Shown in pieces: positions 1 through 6,726 of a stretch of 6,852 nt of DNA. Below the pieces are notes generated by a model, which saw only the letters and a program-made list of their open reading frames with translations, had not been told where the DNA came from and made no database searches. Numbering within the stretch: the first letter of the stretch is position 1; each line of letters opens with the position of its first letter. The position numbers were made by a program, and so were the translations under genes. Origin of the DNA: Pseudomonadota bacterium (GTDB lineage Bacteria > Pseudomonadota > Alphaproteobacteria > Rhodobacterales > Rhodobacteraceae); NCBI GenBank assembly GCA_027623875.1, contig JAQBUS010000053.1:1-6852 (forward strand), read 5' to 3'.

Positions 1-414
1 TATTCAAAAAAGATCCTGGCTTTAGCTACCGAGATTCCTTTAACCGAACCGATAGAGTCCCCTGACGTTTCTATTACTCGAAGATCACCTCTGTGTGGTT
101 CAATGGTTATTATAAGTATAAAAATGCGTGACAATCAGATATTAGAATTCTCTCAGGACATAAAAGCATGTGCGCTAGGCCAAGCAGCAGCTTCTATAAT
201 CGGGAGCTCCATCATAGGGTGTTCTATAGAAACCGTAGAAAAAGGTCGCGACCAGTTACTGTCAATGCTGACAGCTGATGGCCCTGTTCCTGGTAGCCCA
301 TTTGACGAATTAGAGGTCCTTCAGCCCGCACGAGAGTACAAGAACCGACACGCTTCTATTATGCTTGTTCTAGAAGCAACCCTTGAAGGAATGCTGTCCC
401 TTAAACACAAATAG
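1..414 (+). CDS. IscU/NifU-N-like iron-sulfur cluster scaffold protein, 5' end cut by window edge
   Basis: The reading frame is open from base 1 to the TAG at 412-414, so the gene begins outside the window. An ATG at 103 exists but is internal to the fold, because conserved sequence ('YSKKILALA...SPLCGS') lies before it. The visible 137 residues match the SufE/NifU-N (IscU-like) fold of alphaproteobacterial 'iron-sulfur cluster assembly scaffold' proteins; probably fewer than ten residues are missing. The first ligand cysteine is in PLCGS (visible residue 32) and the second in KACALGQ (57). The third canonical position, the HC of IscU, reads R-H-A-S (His 117, Ala 118), so the third cysteine is absent, and the Asp that follows CG in IscU is Ser. 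This divergence is, as I recall, typical of this alphaproteobacterial subfamily, so a cluster-scaffold role is inferred, not proven. It acts in the cytosol. It converges with the small minus-strand gene that follows. Confidence 0.85.
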   Translation, partial: YSKKILALATEIPLTEPIESPDVSITRRSPLCGSMVIISIKMRDNQILEFSQDIKACALGQAAASIIGSSIIGCSIETVEKGRDQLLSMLTADGPVPGSPFDELEVLQPAREYKNRHASIMLVLEATLEGMLSLKHK

Positions 415-420
415 AGTTCA

Positions 421-439
421 TAAAATATTTTTTATTTTA
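421..439. terminator. AT-only hairpin between convergent genes, possible weak bidirectional terminator
   Basis: A perfect 7-bp inverted repeat (TAAAATA, five T loop, TATTTTA) lies 6 bases after the stop of the scaffold gene and 2 bases past the stop of the convergent small gene. The position suits a shared terminator and the loop supplies a T tract. However, the stem contains no G or C and would be weak, so this may simply reflect base composition. Confidence 0.25.
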
Positions 440-441
440 GT

Positions 442-564
442 TTATACAAAATTTGGTAGATAAAGACCTACTGCGAGTATAATTGTTATCGCTCCGACGC
501 CTAAGGCATCTGTTAATAGCTCTGTAGATGACTTACATAAGATACGTCTCAGGTCATTTATCAT
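442..564 (-). CDS. 40-residue single-helix membrane protein, putatively SOS-induced
   Basis: The frame reads MINDLRRILCKSSTELLTDA, then LGVGAITIILAVGLYLP and NFV, ending in TAA. Residues 1-20 form a polar, basic, probably amphipathic segment (R6, R7, K11). Residues 21-37 are one strongly hydrophobic stretch suited to a transmembrane helix. By the positive-inside rule the N-terminus would face the cytoplasm. It has no signal-peptidase site and no known domain. An in-frame stop (TGA) lies 9 bases before the ATG, which makes this the only reasonable start. The Shine-Dalgarno is poor (GTGA-like), suggesting low translation. A LexA-type operator with a possible promoter lies 57-71 bases upstream. 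Function is unknown. By design (tiny, one helix, damage-controlled) it resembles Caulobacter SidA, which blocks division through FtsW/FtsN, but I see no sequence basis for homology. It could also be a toxin-like or stress membrane peptide. Confidence 0.6.
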   Translation of the reverse strand: MINDLRRILCKSSTELLTDALGVGAITIILAVGLYLPNFV

Positions 565-602
565 ATTAATTCACAATCTAATTGTTAAATATTAAGAAAA
601 TA

Positions 603-631
603 ACATTAGAACGCATAAGAGAACAAAGCAA
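603..631 (-). promoter_or_regulatory. Possible promoter of the 40-residue membrane protein gene
   Basis: On the minus strand TTGCTT (626-631) and TAATGT (603-608) are separated by 17 bases, the usual sigma-70 spacing. Each hexamer matches consensus at only three positions, so the call depends mainly on spacing and on overlap of the -35 element with the LexA-type box. Such overlap is how LexA blocks RNA polymerase. The transcript would start near 596 with a leader of about 30 bases. Alternative -10 hexamers a few bases downstream (TTATTT) cannot be excluded. Confidence 0.4.
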
Positions 632-635
632 GAAC
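621..635 (-). promoter_or_regulatory. LexA operator (SOS box), GTTC-N7-GTTC
   Basis: The plus strand reads GAACAAAGCAAGAAC, which is GTTC-N7-GTTC on the minus strand. This is the direct-repeat operator established for alphaproteobacterial LexA (Rhodobacter, rhizobia, Caulobacter). It lies between the end of recG and the 40-codon gene, 57-71 bases before that gene's ATG, and overlaps a possible -35 element. The match to all eight fixed bases is exact. By simple arithmetic, such a match on either strand is expected by chance about 0.003 times in a 90-base gap. It would control the small gene, not recG, which ends upstream of it. Confidence 0.7.
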
Positions 636-656
636 ATTTTTAAATTAATTGTAAAA

Positions 657-2747
657 TCATCCGACCTTAATTAAATCAATGGCTTTGTTTTTATCCATAA
701 ACCAAAGTAGATTACGTGCTGCCAAACCCCGCTTGCTCTTTAAGTGAGGATCTAGGGATATGAGAGTCCTAGCGTCGCTATGGGCAACATCCAGTAAGTC
801 ACCTTGTGATTCTAAATCGCCAATCCAAAATTCAGGCAAACCACTTTGTGCTGTTCCAATTAAATCTCCAGAACCTCTCATTTTTAAATCCATTTCAGAT
901 ATTTTAAACCCGTCCTCAGTTTCCCTAAGAATACTGAGCCGTTCTTTTGCCGTCTTTGAGAGAGGTCCTTTGTACATCAAAACACATGTTGATTCAGCAC
1001 TCCCACGCCCCACTCTCCCTCTAAGTTGATGTAACTGCGAAAGTCCAAACAGCTCTGCTCTTTCGATAACCATAATTGTAGCGTTAGGTACGTCGACCCC
1101 GACCTCTATTACCGTAGTGGCAACAAGAATTTTTGTTTCACCTCTAACAAATTTTTGCATAGCGACGTCTTTATCATTCGTGGACATCTGACCGTGAATC
1201 ACTCCCACTAAGTCACGACCTAATTCAGTACCCAAATTTTCAAACCTCTGAACTACTGCAATTTTATCACTTAACTCACTCTCCTCAACCAATGGGCAAA
1301 CCCAATAAATTTGCCTCCCATCTTTGATGGCTTGGTCTAATTTTTCAACAATCTCTTTTACTCTAGATGTAGAAATCATTACTGTTTTAATTGGCTTTCT
1401 TCCAATCGGTTTTTCATCCAAAATAGAGATTTCCATATCTCCAAAGTTTGCCAAGGCAAGTGACCTTGGTATTGGGGTTGCGGTCATCACTAAAACATCA
1501 ACGGATAATCCCTTCGAACTTAGTTCAAGTCTCTGGTTGACACCAAAGCGATGCTGCTCATCAACCACTACTAGTCTGAGATTCAAGAAAACCACGTCTT
1601 GTTGGAAAACCGCATGAGTGCCAACAAGAATCTGTATTGAACCACTTGCCAAAGCTTCCAACTTTGTCTTTCGTCCACGTCCACTATCCCGGCCAGTTAG
1701 AATGTCCACCTTAACTCCTACGGCTTTTGCCAATCCTAAAAATACCTCATAATGTTGACGGGCCAGAATCTCAGTTGGAGCCATTAAAACCGCTTGGCCT
1801 CTGGAACTCACCGCTGTTATCAAGGAGAAAAAGGCCACTATAGTTTTGCCGGACCCTACATCACCCCGCAAAAGCCTGATCATTTTCTTGGGTTCTGCCA
1901 TATCCTTTAATATTTCAGAAATCACCCGGCTTTGTGCATTTGTTAATTTATACGCTAGAGATTTAATCAATGCAGAGCGCTCACGTTCACCACCACATGT
2001 CGACATACCACTTTTCTTCTTAGCCACCATTCTAGCCAATGCCAAAGTAAGTTGGTGAGCAAAAAATTCGTCATATGAGAGTCGATCTCGGGCTGCATTA
2101 GAACGGGAGAAATCATCCACCCCAATGGGGTTATGAACTGTTAATATAGAGGTCTTCCAGTCAGGCCACCCAGCTTGAAGTTTTTGACTGGGATCGATCC
2201 ACTCGTCAAGTTCCGGGGTAATAGTCAAAACTTCTTTTACAAGTTTAGAAAAAACCTTTTGAGTAACCCCATAAGTTAACGGGTAAACTGCTTCAAATTC
2301 GGGAATATCTTTCTTGTCTGGCAACTTAACTACATAGTCTGGATGAGTCATCTGCGGCAACCCATCAAACACTTCAACTTTCCCAGAGACGATTCTCATT
2401 TCCCCCTCAGGAAAGATAGTTTTTAAATAATCCTCTCGCGAGTGGAAAAAGACTAGATTAAAATCCGAGTCCAAGCCTCTGACAAGGATATAATGAGGCC
2501 TTCCCCGAGTTTTAGAAGAAATGTGAGCTATAATTTGTATCTCTATCGTCATAATGGCCGGTAAAGGTGTATCAAATACAGATTTACTTATCCGCCTAAT
2601 AATACCTGATACTGGCAAGGATAGCATTATATCTCTCGGTCGAGAAATTTTCATCCGTTGAAGATTTAAAAAAGTTTTTTGACCGACACCCTTTAAAGAC
2701 AAACAAGATGCAAACAAAGGAAAAAGAATTTCTGGTCTACTACCCAT
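657..2747 (-). CDS. recG: ATP-dependent DNA helicase RecG
   Basis: RecG is a cytosolic SF2 helicase that binds branched DNA, regresses stalled forks and migrates Holliday junctions. At 696 residues it is the family's usual length. Residues 1-150 or so form the N-terminal region with the wedge (OB-fold) domain that grips the junction. Helicase domain 1 carries Walker A GDVGSGKT (295-302), Walker B DEQH (396-399) and TATP (422-425). Domain 2 carries QLRGRVGRG (574-582). The family-specific TRG translocation segment follows (MRGSGDL at 623-629, then GTAQSGLPEF). All catalytic motifs are intact. The start (MGSRPEILFPLF) matches Rhodobacterales relatives as I remember them. It lies 5 bases after the ligA stop with no strong Shine-Dalgarno of its own: only GAGGT in the last ligA codons, rather far upstream. 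Expression is therefore probably coupled to ligA translation. Confidence 0.97.
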   Translation of the reverse strand: MGSRPEILFPLFASCLSLKGVGQKTFLNLQRMKISRPRDIMLSLPVSGIIRRISKSVFDTPLPAIMTIEIQIIAHISSKTRGRPHYILVRGLDSDFNLVFFHSREDYLKTIFPEGEMRIVSGKVEVFDGLPQMTHPDYVVKLPDKKDIPEFEAVYPLTYGVTQKVFSKLVKEVLTITPELDEWIDPSQKLQAGWPDWKTSILTVHNPIGVDDFSRSNAARDRLSYDEFFAHQLTLALARMVAKKKSGMSTCGGERERSALIKSLAYKLTNAQSRVISEILKDMAEPKKMIRLLRGDVGSGKTIVAFFSLITAVSSRGQAVLMAPTEILARQHYEVFLGLAKAVGVKVDILTGRDSGRGRKTKLEALASGSIQILVGTHAVFQQDVVFLNLRLVVVDEQHRFGVNQRLELSSKGLSVDVLVMTATPIPRSLALANFGDMEISILDEKPIGRKPIKTVMISTSRVKEIVEKLDQAIKDGRQIYWVCPLVEESELSDKIAVVQRFENLGTELGRDLVGVIHGQMSTNDKDVAMQKFVRGETKILVATTVIEVGVDVPNATIMVIERAELFGLSQLHQLRGRVGRGSAESTCVLMYKGPLSKTAKERLSILRETEDGFKISEMDLKMRGSGDLIGTAQSGLPEFWIGDLESQGDLLDVAHSDARTLISLDPHLKSKRGLAARNLLWFMDKNKAIDLIKVG

Positions 2748-2752
2748 AATAG

Positions 2753-4915
2753 TTATTTTACCTCAATCAATTCGGCCCACGCATCTTCATCTATGACTTT
2801 AATACCCAAGTTAATGGCTTTTTTTGCCTTAGAACCGGCCTCCAAACCGGCGATAAGAATATCTGTCTTAGATGAGACTGAACCAGAAACCTTAGCCCCC
2901 ATTCTTTCTGCTGTTGCTTTGGCTTCTGCCCGACTCATTCTTTCCAGCGTTCCAGTAAACACTAATGTTTTGCCAAATATAGGAGACTCTAGTCCTAGGT
3001 GAGGCTCAGCGTCCTGGATAGATAAGTGCGAAACAAGATTTTGAATTGCCTTAACCTGACTCGGATTTCTAAAAGTTCCGACTAAAGAATCGGCCATAAC
3101 TGGACCGACCCCATCGATGGAATTAACATCCTCCCACGATGTACTACTAGCTTCTTCTGTAGTAATCATTTCTTCAAAAAATTTCTGCCAGGTTTTATAA
3201 TGGTTTGCGAGTAAATTTGAAGCCTGCTCACCAACCTGCCTTATTCCAAGAGAAAATATTAATCTTCCAAGAGAAATAGTCCGACTTATATCGATGGCAT
3301 CAAAAAGTTTCTCAGCAGATTTTTTACCCCAACCGTCTCTATCTTGTAATTTAATAGCGTTTTGTTCGTCGCGTTTTCTCAATGTAAAGATATCTGACGG
3401 CCCTTCTATAGAAAGCAGGTCATCGTTAAAAAAAGATTCTATCTGTTTTCCACCCAAACCCTCAATATCAAAAGCAGACCTTCCCACAAAATGTTTTAGT
3501 CTTTCTATTTTTTGAGCGGGGCATGTTATACCACTGCCGCATCTTCTAACAGCGTCGCCCAAGTCTCTCACAGCAATAGAACCACAAACTGGACAGTTTT
3601 TAGGAAAATCATAAACTACACTCCCAACCCCTCTCTTGCTCAAATCTACATTTGCAATTTTTGGTATTACATCCCCAGCCCTATAAACCTGAACCCAATC
3701 GCCAATTCGAATATCTTGCCCTTCCCTCAAGGCATTACCTTGGGAATCCCAGCCGGCGATATAATCTTCATTATGCAATGTTGCGTTCGAAACAACTACA
3801 CCACCAACAGTTACCGGTTTTAACCTGGCAACAGGCGATAAGGCTCCTGTTCTCCCAACCTGAATTTCTATTGCCTCTAGCCAAGTCCATGCAAGCTCAG
3901 CTGCAAATTTATGTGCAATAGCCCACCTTGGAGTTGTGGATCGAAAACCTAACCGTTCCTGAAATGAAAGGTTGTTAACCTTATATACCACTCCATCGAT
4001 ATCATATCCTAATGTCGCCCTTTTTTGCTCTATCAAATTATAATGAACAAGTAGTTCTTCAGTAGAGGCACAATTGAAAGTTAAAGGATTAACTTTAAAT
4101 CCCAGATTTTTCATTGTTTGGATTGAAGTAAATTGCGTTTCACCGATCGAGCTACTTAATGCTCCCCAAGCATAGGCTATAAATTTAAGAGGCCTTTGCT
4201 TAGTTATCTCACAATCCAGCTGCCTCAGTGACCCAGCAGCAGCATTTCTAGGATTTGAAAAGAGTCTTTTTTTATCTTCAGCACTTTTGATGTTAAGTTG
4301 ATGAAAATCTTCATGGGTCATATAGATCTCACCTCGCACTTCAAGTTTATCTGGAGCTCCAACTAAAACCTTTGGAATGCTGTCAATTACTCTAGCATTA
4401 TTTGTTACATTCTCTCCAATTACTCCATCTCCACGCGTCGCTGCATAAACTAACTCCCCGTACTCATACATCACCGACAATGACAATCCGTCGATTTTTG
4501 GTTCAGCAGTATATTCCACGATTTCTGTCGGCCCGAGGTTCAAATATTTGCGAATACGATCATCAAAATCTTTTACATCTTTACTGTTAAAAGCATTTCC
4601 CAATGATAGCATACGAACGTTATGTTCGATTTTAGAAAAACCCTCGGACAGAGGGCCACCAATCTCATTAATCGGACTATTTTTTAACTTTAAATGTGGA
4701 AAATTTAACTCAAGTTTTTCATAATGCCTTTTTAAAACATCGTAATCGGCATCAGACATACTTGGGGTATCATTTGTATAATACTCAAGGTTTGCCTTAC
4801 GTAAACTTATTGACGCATGTTTCATTTCAACGACAATCATTTCATCTTTTTTATCACCTAGGAAGCCAAGATGAGATTCCCCTAGACCTATTTTGCTGTC
4901 TTTATTCGCTGTCAT
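2753..4915 (-). CDS. ligA: NAD-dependent DNA ligase LigA
   Basis: LigA seals nicks between Okazaki fragments and in repair, using NAD+ to adenylate a lysine. Domain order is canonical over 720 residues. Domain Ia (about 27-75) has the NAD-binding segment SDADYD. The adenylation domain carries the catalytic motif K140-I-D-G, followed by TRGDG and GEIYM. The OB-fold comes next, with QVGRTGALSPVA (352-363) and GDWVQVYRAGDVIP. The zinc finger has C441, C444, C459 and C465. The helix-hairpin-helix repeats (DIEGLGGK, FSLGIRQVG, SIDGVGPV) come next, and a C-terminal BRCT domain (about 646-720) has FTGTLERMSRAEA. The chosen ATG has a good Shine-Dalgarno (GGAAAAGG, 5-base spacing) and adds a 20-25 residue polar N-terminus. 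An ATG at 4840 is a weaker alternative start. It is the first gene of the ligA-recG operon, with an extended -10 promoter candidate upstream. Confidence 0.98.
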   Translation of the reverse strand: MTANKDSKIGLGESHLGFLGDKKDEMIVVEMKHASISLRKANLEYYTNDTPSMSDADYDVLKRHYEKLELNFPHLKLKNSPINEIGGPLSEGFSKIEHNVRMLSLGNAFNSKDVKDFDDRIRKYLNLGPTEIVEYTAEPKIDGLSLSVMYEYGELVYAATRGDGVIGENVTNNARVIDSIPKVLVGAPDKLEVRGEIYMTHEDFHQLNIKSAEDKKRLFSNPRNAAAGSLRQLDCEITKQRPLKFIAYAWGALSSSIGETQFTSIQTMKNLGFKVNPLTFNCASTEELLVHYNLIEQKRATLGYDIDGVVYKVNNLSFQERLGFRSTTPRWAIAHKFAAELAWTWLEAIEIQVGRTGALSPVARLKPVTVGGVVVSNATLHNEDYIAGWDSQGNALREGQDIRIGDWVQVYRAGDVIPKIANVDLSKRGVGSVVYDFPKNCPVCGSIAVRDLGDAVRRCGSGITCPAQKIERLKHFVGRSAFDIEGLGGKQIESFFNDDLLSIEGPSDIFTLRKRDEQNAIKLQDRDGWGKKSAEKLFDAIDISRTISLGRLIFSLGIRQVGEQASNLLANHYKTWQKFFEEMITTEEASSTSWEDVNSIDGVGPVMADSLVGTFRNPSQVKAIQNLVSHLSIQDAEPHLGLESPIFGKTLVFTGTLERMSRAEAKATAERMGAKVSGSVSSKTDILIAGLEAGSKAKKAINLGIKVIDEDAWAELIEVK

Positions 4916-5080
4916 TTAGACCTTTTCCAATCAATCTTTACGGATAATACCACATGTTAAACTATTAATTCTATAATTTACATCTTTATAGAGATATATT
5001 AGAGACGAAAACTGGATCAAAGGGAGCTTTTGGTATACGATTTGACCAAACCATAAAGATTTTATGCCTGGGATAGACGG
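4916..5080. promoter_or_regulatory. Divergent intergenic region between ligA and mnmA
   Basis: This 165-base AT-rich gap must hold promoters for both directions. The ligA side has the best candidate, listed separately. On the mnmA side there is a TATAAT at 4972-4977 without a recognisable -35 hexamer, and an extended -10-like TGGTATACG at 5031-5039 with a poor -35 (ACTGGA at 5011-5016). The latter would give a leader of about 35 bases. There is no exact CtrA site (TTAA-N7-TTAA) and no LexA-type repeat. I cannot choose between the two mnmA promoter candidates. Confidence 0.45.
4944..4952 (-). promoter_or_regulatory. Extended -10 promoter candidate for ligA-recG
   Basis: The minus strand reads TGGTATTAT, a TGn extension plus a -10 hexamer matching TATAAT at five of six positions. 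No good -35 is visible at 16-18 bases, which an extended -10 can tolerate. Transcription would start near 4937, about 22 bases before the ligA ATG and just ahead of its Shine-Dalgarno at 4921-4928. Confidence 0.45.
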
Positions 5081-6223
5081 ATGGCACTTGAAATGAACAA
5101 TTTAACACTAAATTCCTTAGGTTTTGCAAAACCTCCATCTCAAACTCGAGTTGTTGTGGCCATGTCTGGGGGAGTAGATAGTTCAGTAGTAGCAGCCCAA
5201 TTAGCTGAAGAAGGTTACGATGTCATTGGTGTAACTCTTCAACTTTATGACCACGGAGCTGCCCTTAAAAAAAAGGGCGCGTGCTGTGCAGGGCAAGATA
5301 TTCACGACGCACGTAGAGTTGCAGATGAAATGGGGTTTCCTCATTACGTTCTAGATTACGAAAGTTCATTCAAAGAGTCTGTAATTGACGATTTTGCCGA
5401 CAGCTATCTTGCAGGAATGACTCCAGTACCCTGCATACGTTGTAATGAAAAAGTCAAATTTAAAGACCTACTAGAAACTGCAAAAGATCTAAACGCCGAT
5501 TGTATGGCTACGGGGCACTATATACAAAGGAAAATTGGCGTTTTAGGTCCAGAGTTGCACTCTGCGGCCGACCCAACACGCGATCAAGGATATTTTTTAT
5601 TTTCCACTACAACAGAACAACTTGGCTATTTAAGATTTCCATTGGGTCATTTAAAGTCTAAATTGGAAACAAGAAAACTCGCTCAAAAATATGGCTTAAG
5701 TGTTGCCAGTAAACCGGACAGCCAAGATATTTGCTTTGTTCCCAATGGAAATTACGCTGCTGTAATTGAAAAACTTCGACCTAGTGCTTGTGATCCAGGT
5801 GAAATAATTCACGAAAATGGGGGAGTATTAGGCAGTCACAACGGGGTAATATATTATACTATAGGTCAACGTAAAGGCTTAGGTATTGGAGGCATGAAAG
5901 ACCCATTATATGTTGTAAAAATCGATGTCGAAAATAAGAAGGTTATCGTAGGTCCTAAATCATCCCTAGCAACTCACCTCTTATTGGTAAAACAAATCAA
6001 CTGGCTTGGTGATGTCCAATTTGACAGCCAAATTAGTTGGGCCATCAAAGTGAAAATAAGATCCACTCAACCTGCACAAGACGCTATAATAAAGCCTCTA
6101 TCTAAGACCACAGCTATTATAGAACTTTTGACTCCAGAAGAGGGAGTCTCTCCTGGGCAAGCTTGTGTGTTTTATGACAGTCGTAGCTCTAGAATATTTG
6201 GTGGGGGATGGATTTCGCGTTAA
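5081..6223 (+). CDS. mnmA: tRNA-specific 2-thiouridylase MnmA
   Basis: MnmA activates U34 of tRNA-Lys, -Glu and -Gln with ATP and inserts sulfur to give 2-thiouridine, part of the mnm5s2U wobble modification. It acts in the cytosol. At 380 residues it is full length. The N-terminal PP-loop ATPase begins with SGGVDSS (29-35). The catalytic cysteines, by alignment with E. coli Cys102 and Cys199, are C121 (in PCIRCNEKVKF) and C218 (in SQDICFVP). TGHY (144-147) and DQGYFLF (168-174) are conserved tRNA and fold segments. GQRKGLGIGG (262-271) opens the central domain, and the C-terminal beta-barrel ends in GGGW. An extra cysteine, C118, forms a CxxC with C121. The ATG at 5081 has a GGGA-type Shine-Dalgarno. 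An ATG at 5093 (residue 5) is equally possible and would overlap the stop of a 10-codon upstream frame (5064-5096). It is divergent from ligA, with sspB downstream on the same strand. Confidence 0.97.
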   Translation: MALEMNNLTLNSLGFAKPPSQTRVVVAMSGGVDSSVVAAQLAEEGYDVIGVTLQLYDHGAALKKKGACCAGQDIHDARRVADEMGFPHYVLDYESSFKESVIDDFADSYLAGMTPVPCIRCNEKVKFKDLLETAKDLNADCMATGHYIQRKIGVLGPELHSAADPTRDQGYFLFSTTTEQLGYLRFPLGHLKSKLETRKLAQKYGLSVASKPDSQDICFVPNGNYAAVIEKLRPSACDPGEIIHENGGVLGSHNGVIYYTIGQRKGLGIGGMKDPLYVVKIDVENKKVIVGPKSSLATHLLLVKQINWLGDVQFDSQISWAIKVKIRSTQPAQDAIIKPLSKTTAIIELLTPEEGVSPGQACVFYDSRSSRIFGGGWISR

Positions 6224-6273
6224 CAATTTAAATTGATTATTAGGGTTATACAATAAGTAAGAAGGTTAAATAA

Positions 6274-6726
6274 ATGTCAAATAGCATAGATTATGGAAAT
6301 AAAATGCATCGAGCGATGCGGAATTTAATTTCCGAGGTTTTATCCGATGTAGCAAGTGATGGATTACCCGGGAACCACCATTTTTTTATAACGTTTAACT
6401 CTCAACACCCAAGCGTAGCGATGGCAAACTGGCTATTAGAAAAACATCCTGAAGAGATGACTATTGTGATACAAAACTGGTTTGATGAACTAAAAGTTCA
6501 TACTGATTTTTTTGAAATCACATTAAATTTTGGAGATTACCCAGAACATTTGTCGATTCCATTTGAGTCTGTCAAAAGTTTTTCAGACCCGTCAGTGGAG
6601 TTTGGTTTGCGCTTTGAAGAAAACACTGAAAAGAATGATGAACAATTAGATGAAAAAGAAAGTGTCGAAACTACTCACAGAGAAGAGACTTCTAAAGTGA
6701 TTAAATTAGACAGTTTTAGAAAGTAA
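6274..6726 (+). CDS. sspB: ClpXP adaptor protein SspB (alphaproteobacterial SspB-alpha)
   Basis: SspB delivers ssrA-tagged proteins, the products of ribosome rescue, to the ClpXP protease in the cytosol. The 150-residue protein has the usual two-part layout. Residues 1-115 are the folded substrate-binding domain with family signatures SIDYGN..MHRAMR (4-16), LPGNHHFFITF (31-41), PEEMTIVIQNWF (59-70), TLNFGDYPEHLSIPF (83-97) and DPSVEFGLRF (105-114). Residues 116-140 form an acidic, low-complexity linker. The last nine residues, VIKLDSFRK, form a conserved tail that probably serves as the ClpX-docking (XB) peptide, by analogy with the E. coli tail LRVVK. A Shine-Dalgarno GAAGG (6261-6265) lies 8 bases before the ATG. 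The 50-base gap after mnmA contains no clear promoter or terminator, so cotranscription with mnmA is possible. Confidence 0.96.
   Translation: MSNSIDYGNKMHRAMRNLISEVLSDVASDGLPGNHHFFITFNSQHPSVAMANWLLEKHPEEMTIVIQNWFDELKVHTDFFEITLNFGDYPEHLSIPFESVKSFSDPSVEFGLRFEENTEKNDEQLDEKESVETTHREETSKVIKLDSFRK

Noticed and set aside
103..414. ATG at 103 as the true start of the scaffold protein
   Set aside because: The frame stays open to base 1 and encodes conserved family sequence including the first ligand cysteine (PLCGS), which starting at 103 would remove.
760..2058. Three plus-strand open frames opposite recG
   Set aside because: Low-complexity Ser/Pro-rich translations antisense to conserved helicase motifs; no independent coding evidence.
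3512..3921. Overlapping plus-strand open frames opposite ligA
   Set aside because: They lie antisense to the OB-fold and zinc-finger coding region of a clear LigA, have no recognisable domain, and no Shine-Dalgarno. They are shadows of the ligA frame.
4957..4968. TTAA-N4-TTAA in the ligA-mnmA gap as a CtrA site
   Set aside because: CtrA needs TTAA-N7-TTAA spacing; four bases is wrong, and TTAA is common in such AT-rich DNA.
6224..6235. 12-bp palindrome CAATTTAAATTG after mnmA as a terminator or operator
   Set aside because: No loop, no T tract and made almost only of A and T. It fits base composition, and no regulator is suggested.
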